From the NCBI GenBank assembly GCA_009192285.1, contig WBVU01000005.1:434001-498000 (forward strand): a DNA stretch of 64,000 nucleotides, written 5' to 3'. The position numbers were made by a program, and so were the translations under genes. The notes under the pieces were generated by a model. It made no database searches. It worked only from the letters and a program-made list of their open reading frames with translations, and was not told the DNA's origin. Shown here piece after piece: positions 32,433-45,104 of the stretch. This stretch comes from Morchella semilibera. Lineage: Eukaryota; Ascomycota; Pezizomycetes; Pezizales; Morchellaceae. Within the stretch, counting starts at the first letter, position 1; each line of letters starts with the position of its first letter.

Positions 32433-33258
32433 TAATGCAGAATGCCGTTGGAAGAGACCAGCTATTTGCTGTGACTTGCGCCGTAAACCAGTCTGTAACC
32501 TTCAAACGGCCCTTATAAGGGATTTTTACGGTACTTTTACCGGCCCGATCCCATGTCGCCCATCATACCTAGACTGGCTGTACTGCCGAGGCTCGGGTTG
32601 GGGGGGTGGTGGGATGGCTCAAGCCGACCCCGCACTCAGCCCCACCATGGGCCGCGCGTTCCCGGACACCGCCTCATCACTTAGCTCGCAGCTTTTCAGC
32701 CACAGGAGATCGCGGGGCTGCCAAGAGCTCCCCGGGCACCCGACAAGGATAAACCTAGTCCTGTTCTTCGGCTCGTTGAACCAGGCTCCTCCAGGCTGCG
32801 TGACCGGGGCTTCGCAAATATGACCTCTAACTTGTGGCCGTAACGCGCATGTAGCCAATCAATACACCTAGGCAACAGTCCCTTCCCTGACAGGCTTCAG
32901 CACTGACTCCCCCGCCAATAGCTCAAAGGTTTACTCCGTTTCCCTGCTCAGCGAGATTCCTGCAGGCTCGGTGGCCAGGTTTTACGTGGTGGAGGACCAC
33001 AATTCTCGGTGAATAAGGATCTCGCAGAGCAGGGAAACGGAGCTTTCAAGGGTGACGGAGGGCGGTGGCTGAGAGGTGGCCCCTTAGGAACGTCCTGCGA
33101 AGCACCCGGTGCGGCCTTCCCGTGATTCGTGCTGTGTGTGTGGGTCCAATCGGGGATCAGCCGATCGTGGTGCTTTCTGGTCAGCAACCCCTCGTGGTCG
33201 TAGGAGCGGGGCAACACGCCTTCCCGTCCCCTTCCAACTACCATACCAGAAACAAATA
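32433..33258. other. upstream region of the first NLR gene; contains a foldback
   Basis: No gene is seen. CTCCGTTTCCCTGCTC (32934) and GAGCAGGGAAACGGAG (33027-33042) are a perfect 16-bp inverted repeat with more pairing inward, a ~109-bp foldback lying ~215 bp before the start codon. Confidence 0.6.
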
Positions 33259-36200
33259 ATGGCAGAAGTGCCCGCTTTCACCTTTCCCGCCACAGAGGGT
33301 AACAAAACTGTCCGAATTTCAAACATACCAATATCGGTTTGTCGCACTGTTCTTCAGAAATACCTTAAAGATCAGCTAGATAAGCGATTCGGCACCCTCG
33401 CAGAAGACAATACTGGCAAACTCTATATATCACTGGCGCCTGACGCCTCGGCTGAAGACTGCCAGCGGTTTCAGGTGGCTACTATGACCTTCTCCCGACT
33501 TGTCGCTGTTCCCTCCGTTGTCATCCTGGGGCCTGGAGCCGGATTTAAAGGGACGGTAGACACTCATTTTCGGGGATTAACACCGCTCAACGACCCAGAA
33601 GACCCAACAATTGAGTGCGTACTACCCGTATGCTTCTGGGACTGCGGCTAACTGTGCTTGCAGTATCATCGCTGTAACTGGGCTAGCTGGGCATGCCTTC
33701 GGTTCGTGGAGGTCGCGGTACTGGCCGGAGATGTGGCTGCGGGATCTTCTTCCGCAGGATATGGAGCACAGAGGTCATAGGGCGAGGGTTCTGACCTATG
33801 GCTATGATACTACTCTCAACGGAAGTCACTCACATGCCGGGGTGAATGACCACTCCAAACAGTTTCTCGAGGCGGTAAAGGGAGCTAGGGCCACGGTGAG
33901 GAGGACAACGTTGCACGAAACAGCTCCATATACTGAGGCTGATGATACATAGGACCCAAGTCGGCCACTGATCTTTATCGGGCACAGCCTCGGTGGCTTG
34001 GTGGTCAAAGAGGTGACTTTCTACATGATGCATGTTTGCGCGAATTAGGCTGAATGGTTGCAGGCAATCGTCGTGTCGTTTCGGGAGAGTCAGGAGAGCA
34101 GCCTAGTACGCTCGTGCGCTGGTATGCTGTTCTTCAGTGTGCCGCACAAAGGGCTTGCAGGGGCTAGCCTAATTCCCATGGTGAATGGCCAGCCTAACGA
34201 GGGTCTGGTTCAAGACCTGTGCGGCAACAGTGACTACTTGCGCAGCCTTGACCAGTCATTCGGCCAGATCGCCCCCAGTGCAATGGGCCTCAAAATCGTA
34301 TCGTTTTATGAGACAAAGGAGACCCAGACTGTCAAGGTAATCTTCACTTTCCGGTCGACTAAACCAAAGAAGGGCTAATCTTTCCTGGCTCTAGGAAGTA
34401 CGTCCTGGGGTGTGGAAGAAATGCGGGCCCTACGTTCGAATGGTCAACGAGGAATCGGTTAAGCATGCAGGGAATGGCGAATATCTCTCAATGGAAGCGG
34501 ATCATTCCTCGATTGTGAAATTTGGCGACCGCTCCGATCAGAATTATCAACGTGCCCGTAGCAAGTTACTAGAAATTGCCGATGCGATACCAACCCCACC
34601 CCCAGAATCTGAAGGTATGTCTCCAGACCCCTACGCATCTATTAACGAAGGCATCCCCTCTAGTGATGGGCATGAGATACGTTATCTCAGCACTTCAAGA
34701 CTGCCCTCCTCTTGAGACCCCCGAGACCAAAATGAAAAGAGACAAGATCTGTCCAATCCTCGCCTTCTCTCCCCTTGTCTCGTCCCACGCCCATCACTAG
34801 TCTTCTCCCTCACTAATCTTCTCCACTTCCCTGATGCTAATGAGATCGCAGCTTCATCTGCCGAAAGAATAGAAATTTGCCAATGGCTCTATCCCGGCGT
34901 ATTTGATGAGATCCATGTCGATATTAGCGGTAAACGGCAGAACGATACTGGCAAGTGGCTTCTCTCTGATCCCAAATTCGCGTCTTGGAGGAACAAGTCA
35001 GGGCCTCCCCTTCTCTGGGGTTGTGGGATTCGTGAGTAAATTTCAGATTTTTCAGTGTATTCTTTCTGTTCTTTTCCCGGTCAAAGACTAACAATAAGCT
35101 ACCGACAGCTGGTGCTGGAAAGACATTCCTGTGGTATTTGCCCCGACCTGTTACCTCTCCATCCGGCTGACGTGACGCCCTCTGAGCAGCTCCCTTGTTA
35201 TTGATGCGCTCAACGCCCAGTCAAGTAAGCGTACAAGCACCACCGGGTTGGCATACATCTACTTCAACTATAAGGACCTAAGTCAGCAAAAGCCAGTTAC
35301 GGTTCTCCGCAATCTCATCAAGCAGCTTATAAGCAAACCTAAGGCACTGAACGTTCCTATTCCTAAACAGGTTCAGTCCGTATACAGGAATAATTCCACA
35401 GCAGGCAGCACGCCACAACAAAAGGACCTGCAGGATGCTCTTGTTGCCAGCCTTAGGCCATTCACGGGGACATTCTTTGTATTTGATGCGTTGGATGAAT
35501 GCGAAGAGAATATACGCAAAGACCTGCTACCACTAATACATTGGATCGCCGGTAGTGGTGTCAGGGTCTTCCTCACGAGCCGTCCGTACCCCCAGGATAT
35601 CGCAGATTCCCTCACCCCAACGGTTCTCAACAGTCACATTGAGATATTGGACCTGGCGGCCAAGGAGGAGGATGTCGTGATTTACATTGAGAGATCAATT
35701 GAGGAGCACATCAAGGCTCGGGACCTAATCACTGGAGGTCTCAGAGAGAGGGTCGTTACTAGACTCGTCGAAGCATGCAAAGGAATGTAAGTTGTCACTG
35801 CCGCATATCCCTTACAGTACACACCGCCCAGGCCATCGCTCTTTAGGAAAGACCACCGTAGCCGCGGGGAGGAGATGATGCTACTCTATGGTTTGAATCG
35901 GAACTAAATCGTAATGGCAGGTTTCTACTCGTTCACTTCTACATTGAAGAGCTATGTCAATACCCGACGAGGAATCAGGTCGGACGCGCACTGGACAGCA
36001 TAAACTCAACGCTTGGGAACGAAAACGCACTGGATGGGACCTACAGAAGAGCGGTCGAGAGTATCCGGGCACAGCATAGGAGTCGTGTCGCACTCGCCTT
36101 AAGAACCCTGAGATGGCTTCTAAGCGCACGCCGTCCACTCAGCATTGGCGAACTCCGTATGGCTGTTGCGGTGGACGGCTACGGGAGCTCGCATGAAGAT

Positions 36201-39200
36201 GCCGATACCGATGTGTTTGACGAGGCGGATATGCCAGACGAAGCATCAATCCTGGATGTGTGTCGTGGGTTAGTGATCATTGAGCATAAGAGCAGTACCA
36301 TCAAGCTTTCCCACTACTCTGTGCAGGAGTATCTCGAAAGGACCTGTGCAATCGGAGACTTGGCGGGCCGCCATCTCACGGTTGCTCTCGGCTGCCTAGG
36401 CTTGGTGCGCAGCCTACGGACCCGGATCACCAGACTAAAAAGCGGGGGGGCGTGGTGGGGCACGCCACTACAACACCTTTCATTTATGGAAATTTCAGCG
36501 CCAAACAAGCCCCTATACCATGACATGATCGAATACATTAGAGAAAACCTACACAGGCACATGCAGAACTGCCATCACATTGCCTCCATAGAAACACTGC
36601 TCAAATTTCTGCGGGACGCGGATCTACTCGAGAGGCTTGGCTGCATGCCGGAAAGGTTAGCTAGGTACGTATACCGGCATAGTGGCGCTGCGCGGGCGTT
36701 GCCGTTGCATGAGGCGACAGCATGGGGAAGCACCGCCCTCGTCAGTCGTCTACTGGAGGACAAAGCCGACCGTCTGCTGGGTCAGAACTACTATACGCCA
36801 CTGCATATTGCTGCCCAGGAAAACCTGGCGGATCTGGTTAGATTCTGGCTCGAGAATGGCGTTGAGGTGGATGCAAGAAGCACGGATAGGGAAACAGCCC
36901 TCCACTTCGCAATCGGGGCGGGTTCGATCGGTGCGGCTCGGTTACTGCTCGGCAGCGGCGCGGATCTGGAGAGAGCAGCTTCAGAGCCTACAGAATGTAT
37001 AGATATCACCACGAGTGTTGATATGCTAGACCTACTATTAAGGTCTAGGCTAAGCTTAGAGCATAGGGGTTGGAAGATGTTGCAAGACGCCGTAAAATCC
37101 TGTAGTCATGCTCTTTTGGAATTACTACTCCGGCAGGGCGTGAGAATACAGGCCCCTTCCGACAGGGACAGACTGGAGCTGCTGCATGAGGCGGTGGGGC
37201 GTGGGGATACCGATATAGTTCGATCGCTACTACAGCAAGGCTACTGGGTGGGCGGGGTGGAGGTGGAAATCGGTGAGGAGGATGACAGTTACATGTATTT
37301 GTTTGAAGGTCCTCGGCACCGTACCTCACGCGGCAAACTAGCGAGCCCGCGGTATATTTCCGGTGAAACACCGCTACATCTCGCGGTAAGGGGTGACCAC
37401 ATAGATATCCTTCGCTTGCTGCTGGACCATGTTAGGGGTCCAGGGGGGGCGTCGCAGTCGTCGTCATCGTCGGGTGGCCATGTTCTAGCACCGCGTGTGA
37501 ATCAACACGCTCATATCGATTCGCGAGATATCGAAGGCCACACTCCGCTATGGTATGCGCTCGACTTAGGCGGCGAGCGCAGCGCAGCCTTGATGAGTAT
37601 TCTTCTCGATGCCGGCGCCAACCCTAATGCGCCCCCCTCCAATGGTAGGGACGTCACGTTACTACATCAGGCAGCGGAAGCTGGCAATATAGCTTGCATC
37701 AGTTTGCTTCTGGACGCCGGTGCGGATATCCATAGTCGAGGCGATGACGAGATGTCCACGCTACACTATGCCGCCAGGTCATCGAACCCAGAGGCGATCT
37801 CCCTGCTCATCGATAAAGGCTTAGCCGTTGACTTGCGAGATAAGTACCAAAGAACACCGCTACACCATGCCAGGGGGAAATCTGCCTTGGCGCTGCTGAA
37901 ATATGGGGCGGTCATTGAAGCACGGGACATCAAACATATGACAGCAATGCATCATGCTGCATCAAGGGACGATTCAGATGCGATTTCGGTTCTCGCAGAG
38001 AAGGGTGCGAGCGTTGAGGCACGAGATATTGATCAAAAGTCGCCCCTACACCACGCAGTGCAGATCATATATGGGACCGACACGGGGAATAGTAGTATTG
38101 TCCTCCTGCTGAGAAATGGAGCATCGCTAAACCCGAAGGACAGCAGCGGGAGCACGCCTCTACAATGTACATTCAATCGGCGTAAGCGGGATTCAGGGTG
38201 GGAAAGTACGGCAAAGATATTGGTCAAGGCGGGCGCCGACGTGAACGCTGCTGAGAAAGATAAACTGGGATTATTGCATTACGCTGTGAGGAAGCTTGGC
38301 ACTGATTTTCTTACCCTGCTCTTGGATGCACCCGGTGCGGACATAAACGCCCGTGACGGCAATGGACGGACGCCACTACATTACGCAGCCCGGGGGGCCC
38401 TTTCAAAAATGGAGAGGGTTAAACTCCTAGTAGATAGGGGTGCTAATGTAAATGCCAAGGACATCAATGGAGAAACGCCACTAGAATACCTTCTCGGCCG
38501 GGGTCGTAGCGAGTGGGGGTCTAGGAGAGGCCGCGGGCATTGGTACTTTCGGTGGGATGAGGCGGTACATATCTTGATCAAGGCAGGCGCCAACGTGAAC
38601 CCTGTTGAAAAGGATAAAGTGGGATTATTGCATCTCGCTGCGTTGGGTGGTAGTGTAGAGACGCTGGCCCAGCTCCTGGATGCGCCCGGTTCAGACATAA
38701 ACGCCCGCGACGGTGACGGACGGGTGCCACTACATTTCGCAATCGAGGGCCAATATCACGGGATAAATGGGATCAAGCTTCTAGTAGACAGAGGTGCCGA
38801 TGTAAATGCCAAGGACATCAATGGAAAGACAGCACTAGAATATCGTCTGGAATGGGGCCGCAACGAACGGGAGTCAAGGGGGGGCCGCAACGGACGGGTG
38901 TCGAAGTGTGGCTGCGGGTATTGGTACCTCATGTGGGGTAAGGCTGTACAGATACTGATCAAGGCGGGCGCCAAGGTGAACCCTGTTGAAAAGGATAAAG
39001 TGGGATTATTGCATCTCGCTGCGTCGGGTGCTAGTGTAAAGATGCTGGCCCTGCTCCTGGATGCGCCGGGTGCGGACATAAACGCCCGCGACGGTGACGG
39101 ACGAGTACCACTACATTACGCAAGCGAGGTTATCGAATACCAGAAGGGGCTCAGGTTCCTAGTGGATAACGGTGCCGATGTTAACGCTAAGGATTTTAAT

Positions 39201-40553
39201 GGAAAGACGCCACTACGATATCTCCTAGATTCGTACCAGAACACTACAGGGTTAGAAAAAGCAATGCGGATATTGATCAAGGCGGGCGCCGACGTGAACG
39301 CTGTTGATAAGAATGGAGTGGGACTACTGCATCTCGTTGCGTCGAAACATGACAAGGGGATCATGGCTCTGCTCTTGGATTCTGGCGCAGATACAAATGC
39401 CCGCGACAGTGACGGACAAGTCCCACTACATCACGCAATCGAAGCACTCAAAAAATTCGAAGACGGCGGGATGATTAAGCTCCTGGTGGATAAAGGTGCC
39501 AATGTTAACACCAAGGACATCAATGGAAAGACGCCGTTACAGGATCTTCTGGGTTGGGCCCGCGAGTCCTGTGACTGGGAGTGGAAAATGGCAATTTGGA
39601 TATTGATCAAGGCGGGCGCCGACGTGAACATTGTTGACAATGATAAAGTACGTTTATTGCATCTCGCTGCGTCGAAACATGACAAGGTAATTCTGGCTCT
39701 GCTCTTGAATGCGGGCGCAGACATAAACGCCCGCGACGGCGATGAACAGGTGCCACTACATCACGCGGTGCACGCTCTTGGTGACGAGATGGAGGAGAAG
39801 CTCAAACTCCTGACAGGTAGGGGTGCCGATGTCAACTCCAGGGATGTCAATGGACACACGCCACTCCGATATCTTCTGGATTCGGACCACGACCCTCCGA
39901 GGCTGAAAGAAGCAATGCGGATATTGATCAAGGCGGGCGCCGACGTGAACGCTTTTGATAATAATAAAGTGGGGCTATTGCACCTCGTGGCATCGAAATA
40001 TGACAAGGGGATCATGGCCCTGCTCTTGGATTCCGGTGCAGACATCCACGCCCGCGACAGTGACGGGCGATTACCACTGCATCACGCAATCGAAGCTCTC
40101 AAAGAATTCGAAGACGGCGGGGAGATCAACCTCCTAGTGGATAAAGGTGCCAATGTTAACGCCAAGGACATCAATGGAATGACGCCGTTACGGGATCTTC
40201 TCGGTTGGGCCCGCGAATCCTGTGACTGGGAGTGGGAAGAAGCAATAGGGATATTGGTCAAGGCGGGCGCGGACATGAACATTGGCAATGGTAAAGTATG
40301 TTTATTCCATCTCGCTGCGTCGAGACATGACAAGGGAATTCTGGCTCTGCCCTTGGATGCCGGCGCGGACATAAACGCCCGCGACGGTGTCGCACAAGTA
40401 CCCTTAGATCACGCAGCGAAGCACATGAGGCCCGAGGAGGCTGAGGAGAATATCAGATTCTTAGTAGACAGGGGTGCCGACCGAGAGACCAGGGACACCA
40501 CTGGAAACCCCACACTACACCACTCTTCCAGTAGGAACCGGAAGCGTGGTTGA
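33259..40553 (+). CDS. esterase-NACHT-ankyrin NLR-type protein (9 exons)
   Basis: Exons as read: 33259-33614, 33664-33895, 33953-34012, 34064-34336, 34395-34614, 34852-35031, 35109-35130, 35190-35786 and 35921-40553. Phases agree throughout, giving ~2190 residues. ATG at 33259 starts MAEVPAFTF; the frame is open upstream, so an earlier start is possible. Residues ~120-350 form an alpha/beta-hydrolase (SesB-like) domain with GHSLGG (Ser208) and DHSSIVKF (His344). NACHT follows with P-loop PGAGKT (441-446) and Walker B FVFDALDE (~543-551). Ankyrin repeats fill ~905-2170. Fungal NLRs of this design are thought to sense non-self through the repeats and trigger the hydrolase. The 237-bp intron before exon 6 is the least certain junction. 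Confidence 0.85.
35109..35130 (+). other. 22-nt microexon encoding the P-loop
   Basis: This exon encodes only GAGKTF and parts of flanking codons. It is bounded by CGACAG before and GTGGTA after, and has 77-bp and 59-bp introns on either side with CTAAC and CTGAC branch sites. Skipping it would remove the ATP-binding Lys and shift the frame. Confidence 0.8.
38220..40530 (+). repeat. higher-order tandem ankyrin repeats
   Basis: A composite unit of about three ankyrin repeats recurs every 320-382 bp, anchored by CAAGGCGGGCGCC (KAGADVN) at ~38225, 38579, 38961, 39281, 39609, 39929 and 40259. The block 39281-39928 is closely duplicated as 39929-40553 (ALKxFEDGG, LLGWARESCDWEW in both). Confidence 0.85.
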
Positions 40554-40614
40554 ATGTGTTAGGTAACCATGGAGTTCTTTTTGTTAAGAATTTGGTTCAC
40601 GGTTATTTCGAATA

Positions 40615-40745
40615 TCTCCTTTCTTCTTTTTTTTTTCTTTCGGCTCGCAGGATACATCCCTCTTTTTTTCTTTTTTTTCTTTCAGCTCGCAGGATATATT
40701 CCTCTTTTTTCTTTTCTTTTTTCTTTTCAGCTCGTAGCGAATATT
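40615..40745 (+). repeat. pyrimidine-rich tandem repeat, ~57-bp unit
   Basis: Three units contain GCTCGCAGGATA (the last is GCTCGTAGCGAATA) separated by T/C-rich runs. They lie just after the NLR stop codon, perhaps in its 3' UTR. Confidence 0.7.
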
Positions 40746-40859
40746 CGTCCGTTCATGGCCGCGATTCCCGCAGTCCTCTATCTACATTGTCGTGCGATAT
40801 CGATTTTTTTGATGTTTGATGGGACAACTAGTTACCAATACGAAATGGTACTTGAGGGA

Positions 40860-41910
40860 CACAATTCCTAAATGGTTTGAACACCTATTCCATCCCCGCA
40901 TCCTGGCTGTTAACCCTTGCAGTGAACAGATAAATTCGGACAGCTAGCTATTGACTATACGGATGCATCATCAGGAGGAGCAGTCCCGAAGGTTGGGATG
41001 GAGAAGGAAGAAAGGAGGGAATAATAGGAAAGAGAGCGAGGAAAGGAGGCTAAAAACGGGATGAGGAGGACTTCGAGAGGAAAGAGGACAAGGTGGGGGA
41101 GCAAAATCATTTAAGCATAAAAAGGACGAGATTGTGTCATTGTTTATTGGTGATTGTTTACTTTAGTATGGATTGTATTTTGTTTGAAAGTGGCGATGGA
41201 GGAAGACCGACAGGTTCAGGAGATAGAATAGTGTGTTGTTAGCCTTGAGGCTGTATGTGATTACTGAGTCAAACGAGGAAAAAAAGAAGGAAAAAAAAAA
41301 CAGTCCCAGAAATTACTATGTACCCCCCCACCTTATCCGCGTGATATTCAAGCAGCATAGTCCCACTCGGTGGATTTGATGGTACATAAGGCACCCGATG
41401 GTTCATAAGGCGGGACCCAGTGTAAACAGTAATAAAAAAATACTATATGACCCGTACTCCCCTCTATATATTCAACCGGGTGCCCGACCGGCTAATCATC
41501 ATACAAACACTGCTTCTTTACCGCGGTGTAATATGCAGTGCGCATGAAAGAACCCATTTCCCGCCTATGATATGCCGTCTATACTACGTACATTGCAAGC
41601 GCAGATCTAGTTTTATTTATGAGGACGAGGAGAAGAAACAAATGGTTCAATGTCCCCTGCCTTTTGCCGGGTGTGCATTGGCCCTAGGGAAGGCGGCAAT
41701 ATCTCAACACTAGGTATCGTGGGGGGCATTATATTATACTAGAGGCTTACACCACGGTTCTTCTCGCCAAGGTAATAACCCATCGATCCGATCTAGCGGC
41801 AGTCCCCCGGAATTTCACCCCGCCCCACTTCCTCATTATGGGTAATACAAAAGTAAATTCCTAGGCCCGGAGGGCGCAAGTCAGCTCCCATCGCAAGCAA
41901 GCACGGGACG
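40860..41910. other. no gene seen
   Basis: This is purine-rich and AT-rich sequence without a supported coding frame. Confidence 0.5.
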
Positions 41911-41914
41911 GGAA

Positions 41915-42152
41915 GGATAGGTGTAGTGCTGGGTTCTGGGAGTGTCGCAGGGATATCTATATATGTGTGCCAGGAAAGAGTATCCGGAGGTTCTGCATGA
42001 AGAGAGTTCATGAGTTGTGGGGGTTCTTGCGTACCTATGTGGGATTTAGATGAGTGCACGGCGGGAGGTGGTATAGGAGTAGTAGTTAGGGGGGGGGGAG
42101 GCGAGGCGCGGGGTGGGAGAGCAGACTGCCGAGTGGGTTGATTGTCTTGGCA
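41915..42152 (+). repeat. dispersed repeat R2, copy 1
   Basis: This ~240-bp stretch with CTGGGAGTGTCGCAGG, AAAGAGTATCC and GAGTGGGTTGATTGTCTTGG matches 55985-56218 in direct orientation, with a few indels. Confidence 0.8.
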
Positions 42153-42189
42153 TTGGCCCTGGAGGGATTCCTTCTAAGAGATTTTTTTG

Positions 42190-42340
42190 AACCTTATATA
42201 TTCCTTGAATCATACTTATACCATACATAAAAAGGCTTGAAAAGAAATCTATAAGGTCCTTATCAGACTAATCTTTGACTAAGCCCTCGCTAAAGCTGAA
42301 ATCAGGCCCATAGGAATATCCGATCGGGCGTTAAAGTGGT
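42190..42340 (+). repeat. partial copy of the foldback MITE at 61457
   Basis: AAGGTCCTTATCAGACTAATC, CTTTGACTAAG and TAGGAATATCCGATCGG parallel the right half of 61457-61637. Confidence 0.6.
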
Positions 42341-42344
42341 TATA

Positions 42345-42645
42345 TCGTTCCGACTCTTGGTGAGAGACCTCTTTGAGAGCACTCCAGCGTCGGGGGGCTG
42401 CTGCATGGAGGAGGTCGGGGGGCTGTCGGATCCCAATAAAGCTTTTTTTTAGCTTCCGACAAGAATGTCCCAGACTCCGACATAACGATTAAGGTTTATT
42501 CTGACCCCGATATCACAATTCGGGCTTTTACATTACATTTCGGGGACCGATAAGGAGATGGAGAGTGTCGGAAAGATATTATTCCAGATCCTACCGTAGC
42601 AGGCGAGGTATGTACAGCCAGGAGAGATGGGTACGAGATCTAATT
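42345..42645 (+). repeat. dispersed repeat family R1, copy 4
   Basis: It holds CGTTCCGACTCTTGGTGAGA, the AGCTTCCGACAAGAA block, CCGATATCACAATT and the GATGGGTACGAGATCTAA end. Confidence 0.65.
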
Positions 42646-43604
42646 TAGGCCAAGGAGGCTACTCTACATCCCGTATGTCGTATGTACCCCGGGGGTCCTC
42701 AAGGTGGTGCAACGGCGACAGAAATCACTAACCTCGCAGCTACTGACCACCATGCCCAAAGGTTGAGATTCATATATGTCGAATTACATCAGGCGGATCT
42801 GCATAATAATATTAAATGGAAATACAAATGAAAAAGATTGACTCGGCCTAGCTTTGATGGTGGTCGCGACACCAGAATATTGAGCTCGAAACCCATATGA
42901 AGCTAGAATGCCACAAAGTTCTATCTCCGGACAAAGTCACCACTTGCATGGGTTACGGCTCAGTTAGATGCAGCGGGGCAACGGTCGAGGGAAGGAACAC
43001 AGAGAGACGCGCGCACACTGGTAGATACGCAGAGCCACTCCCACGGAGAAACAAACAGGGGCCTCACCCTCGAAATTCCATCCCTTCTAAACATATTGCT
43101 GGCTTCTGGCGGGGCATCACCGATGTTGAGCTAACAAACACCTCTCGGGATCCCGTCCCTAGAGTAGGTTTTTCTATATTTATATAGTTTCACGAGGTTG
43201 GATCTGCATGCGGTGTGGCAAAAGGGAGACCTTGACTAGGGCCCGGGTCTGCGTGCACCTGGGTGGATTGGTTAGGGCCAGGGTTAACAACTGGAAATAT
43301 AGATTTGATATTCCTACGGAAGGTCTTTCATTCTATATATGCCGTGCGTCGCCGGTGAGTTACTCCAAATGGTTTGTGCTGCGAAGCTGCGTACGCCCTG
43401 GACTGGTGTCCAATTTTCCCTAGGGGCTCCAGCTTATATATAGCAAGGTTGGTTTTGTGTGCGCGCAGAGATTGTATACTTCGTCTTTTGACAGAGCGGG
43501 GTCCATCCATTATGGTGCGGTGTACCGGGGGTGTTGAGCGGAAGTGGTCGGGACCTGGTAAGTGCATGTCGCGGGGAAAGCGAACACTAGGCTAACCCAT
43601 GCCC
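42646..43604. other. no gene seen
   Basis: This lies between two R1 copies. Frames are short and unsupported. Confidence 0.5.
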
Positions 43605-43940
43605 TAGACGCATATCCTTCCGAAGCTTGGTGAGATCCTCTTGAGCAAACCAGCCAGCGGACTCAACTGCTATTGCATACCCGGAAAAGAATTCTCATGG
43701 CTAGGAAAGCTAGCTGCTGTCGGGATCGGAGGGCTGTCGGAGAGGTGTCGGGGCCCTCCTACATATTCCCCGACATTCGTTTTGGCCTCCGACAGGAAAA
43801 TAAGGTTTATTTTTCGCCCGATATCACATTTAAGAGCCCGATATCACATTTCAGAGTCCGATATCGTAAGTGGAGAGTGTCGGAGTTTTTTCCCCGGCAT
43901 TTCCCAGGACCCGCTCGTAGGGATGGGTATGAGACTAACA
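43605..43940 (+). repeat. dispersed repeat family R1, copy 5
   Basis: It holds CTTCCGAAGCTTGGTGAGATC, two CCGATATCACATTT blocks in tandem, GAGAGTGTCGGAG and the GGGATGGGTATGAGACTAA end. Confidence 0.65.
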
Positions 43941-44199
43941 TTTTGACTTATGGAGTATGTTTACAAATATACATAAATGGCATCGCTAAAAACCTTTCAA
44001 CCAGACAAGATGTTAACCTCCACCACAGATATACCTAGAATTTGATCTCATGGATTTTTTACATTTTGTCTTGTTGAGGGGTTGTCAGAGGGGTAGATTT
44101 TGCCGCCTTTGAGCTAGCGGCACCATATATTTACATACCCCCGCCGTAGCAAAATGCGGGTATCTAGCCCCAAGCTTTAAATCGACAAGGTTACATGCA

Positions 44200-44300
44200 G
44201 GGTCCCGGAACCCCGCACCCCACGGAGGTACACAGCCCTACCGATAAGACACCCCTGCATGGCCCACACAGCGCGTCTCAAAGCCTCATCCTCAGTTCCC
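44200..44300 (+). repeat. tRNA-like repeat, second copy
   Basis: GGTACACAGCCCTACCGATAAG followed by ACACCCCTGCATGGC parallels 20591-20646. Confidence 0.3.
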
Positions 44301-44875
44301 GCATCTCACACCAGAGACGGAAGTGCTGGGATATACATCGCGAGCGACACATTAAAGAGGCGCCATGTGTAAACGAGTGCTGCAAGCAAGCAGCACCCCC
44401 GCGGTGGCGAGTATATCTGTATCAATTGCCAAAGATAGAGCGATCCTGGTAAAGGTTTTGGAATGCAAACACACACTTGCATGTTAGCACCAGATGCAGG
44501 GCGGAAAACTGGAAAACTGCAAATACACAAGCCTGGCTTTAACGCGTTGTTCCTGCTCATCTATGGCCTGGGTCACTGAAGAAACATCACCTCCCCATTG
44601 GCATTTATGGGGCCAGCAACAGAAAGTAACCCTTACAGTCTCCCTCTTTAAAGACCTTGAAGAAAGGTTTATCGGGAATCAACCGGCCACCAACCTCCGC
44701 CCTCAAGGCTGCGAATGACACAAAGAATTCACCCCTCCCTTTAGACCGGTAATAGAATTAGAGTATAGTAATCAATAGTAAGAATTGTGGGGTGAAGAGT
44801 GTGGAAGGAAGCGCATGACTTTTATCTTATATTTTATTTCCATTTTCCTCCTGTTTAGGACTATGATGTCTCCTA

Positions 44876-45096
44876 TGGTGGGGGAACCCTTGAGCAAGCG
44901 ACATTGTCCCAGCCCAAATATTTTTATAACTCAATAATAGAAAATGATTTTAAAAATCCAAGCAGATAGAATGATAGAGAGGGTAAAAATGAGTTGATCT
45001 ATCTAATGAAATTAAAAATATGTGTTGTGGTTGATGAGCTATAATGGGTCAAACTTGAGGTGTTCAAACTACTCCGCGTCAAGGGTTCCCCCACCA
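44876..45096. mobile_element. 221-bp MITE, TA target
   Basis: TGGTGGGGGAACCCTTGA and its perfect inverse form an 18-bp TIR, with TA on both sides (44874-44875, 45097-45098). The first bases resemble the TGGTGG family at 31826 and 58950. Confidence 0.85.
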
Positions 45097-45104
45097 TATC
45101 CGGG

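Noticed and set aside
33950-34051. In-frame stops TAG at 33951 and 34048 suggesting a pseudogene
   Set aside because: Both fall inside short introns (33896-33952 and 34013-34063) with good splice and branch sites, and removal joins homologous protein around GHSLGG.
38381-40372. Several minus-strand ORFs of ~80-107 codons over the ankyrin array
   Set aside because: They are repeated antisense shadows of the ankyrin coding repeats, with identical periodicity.
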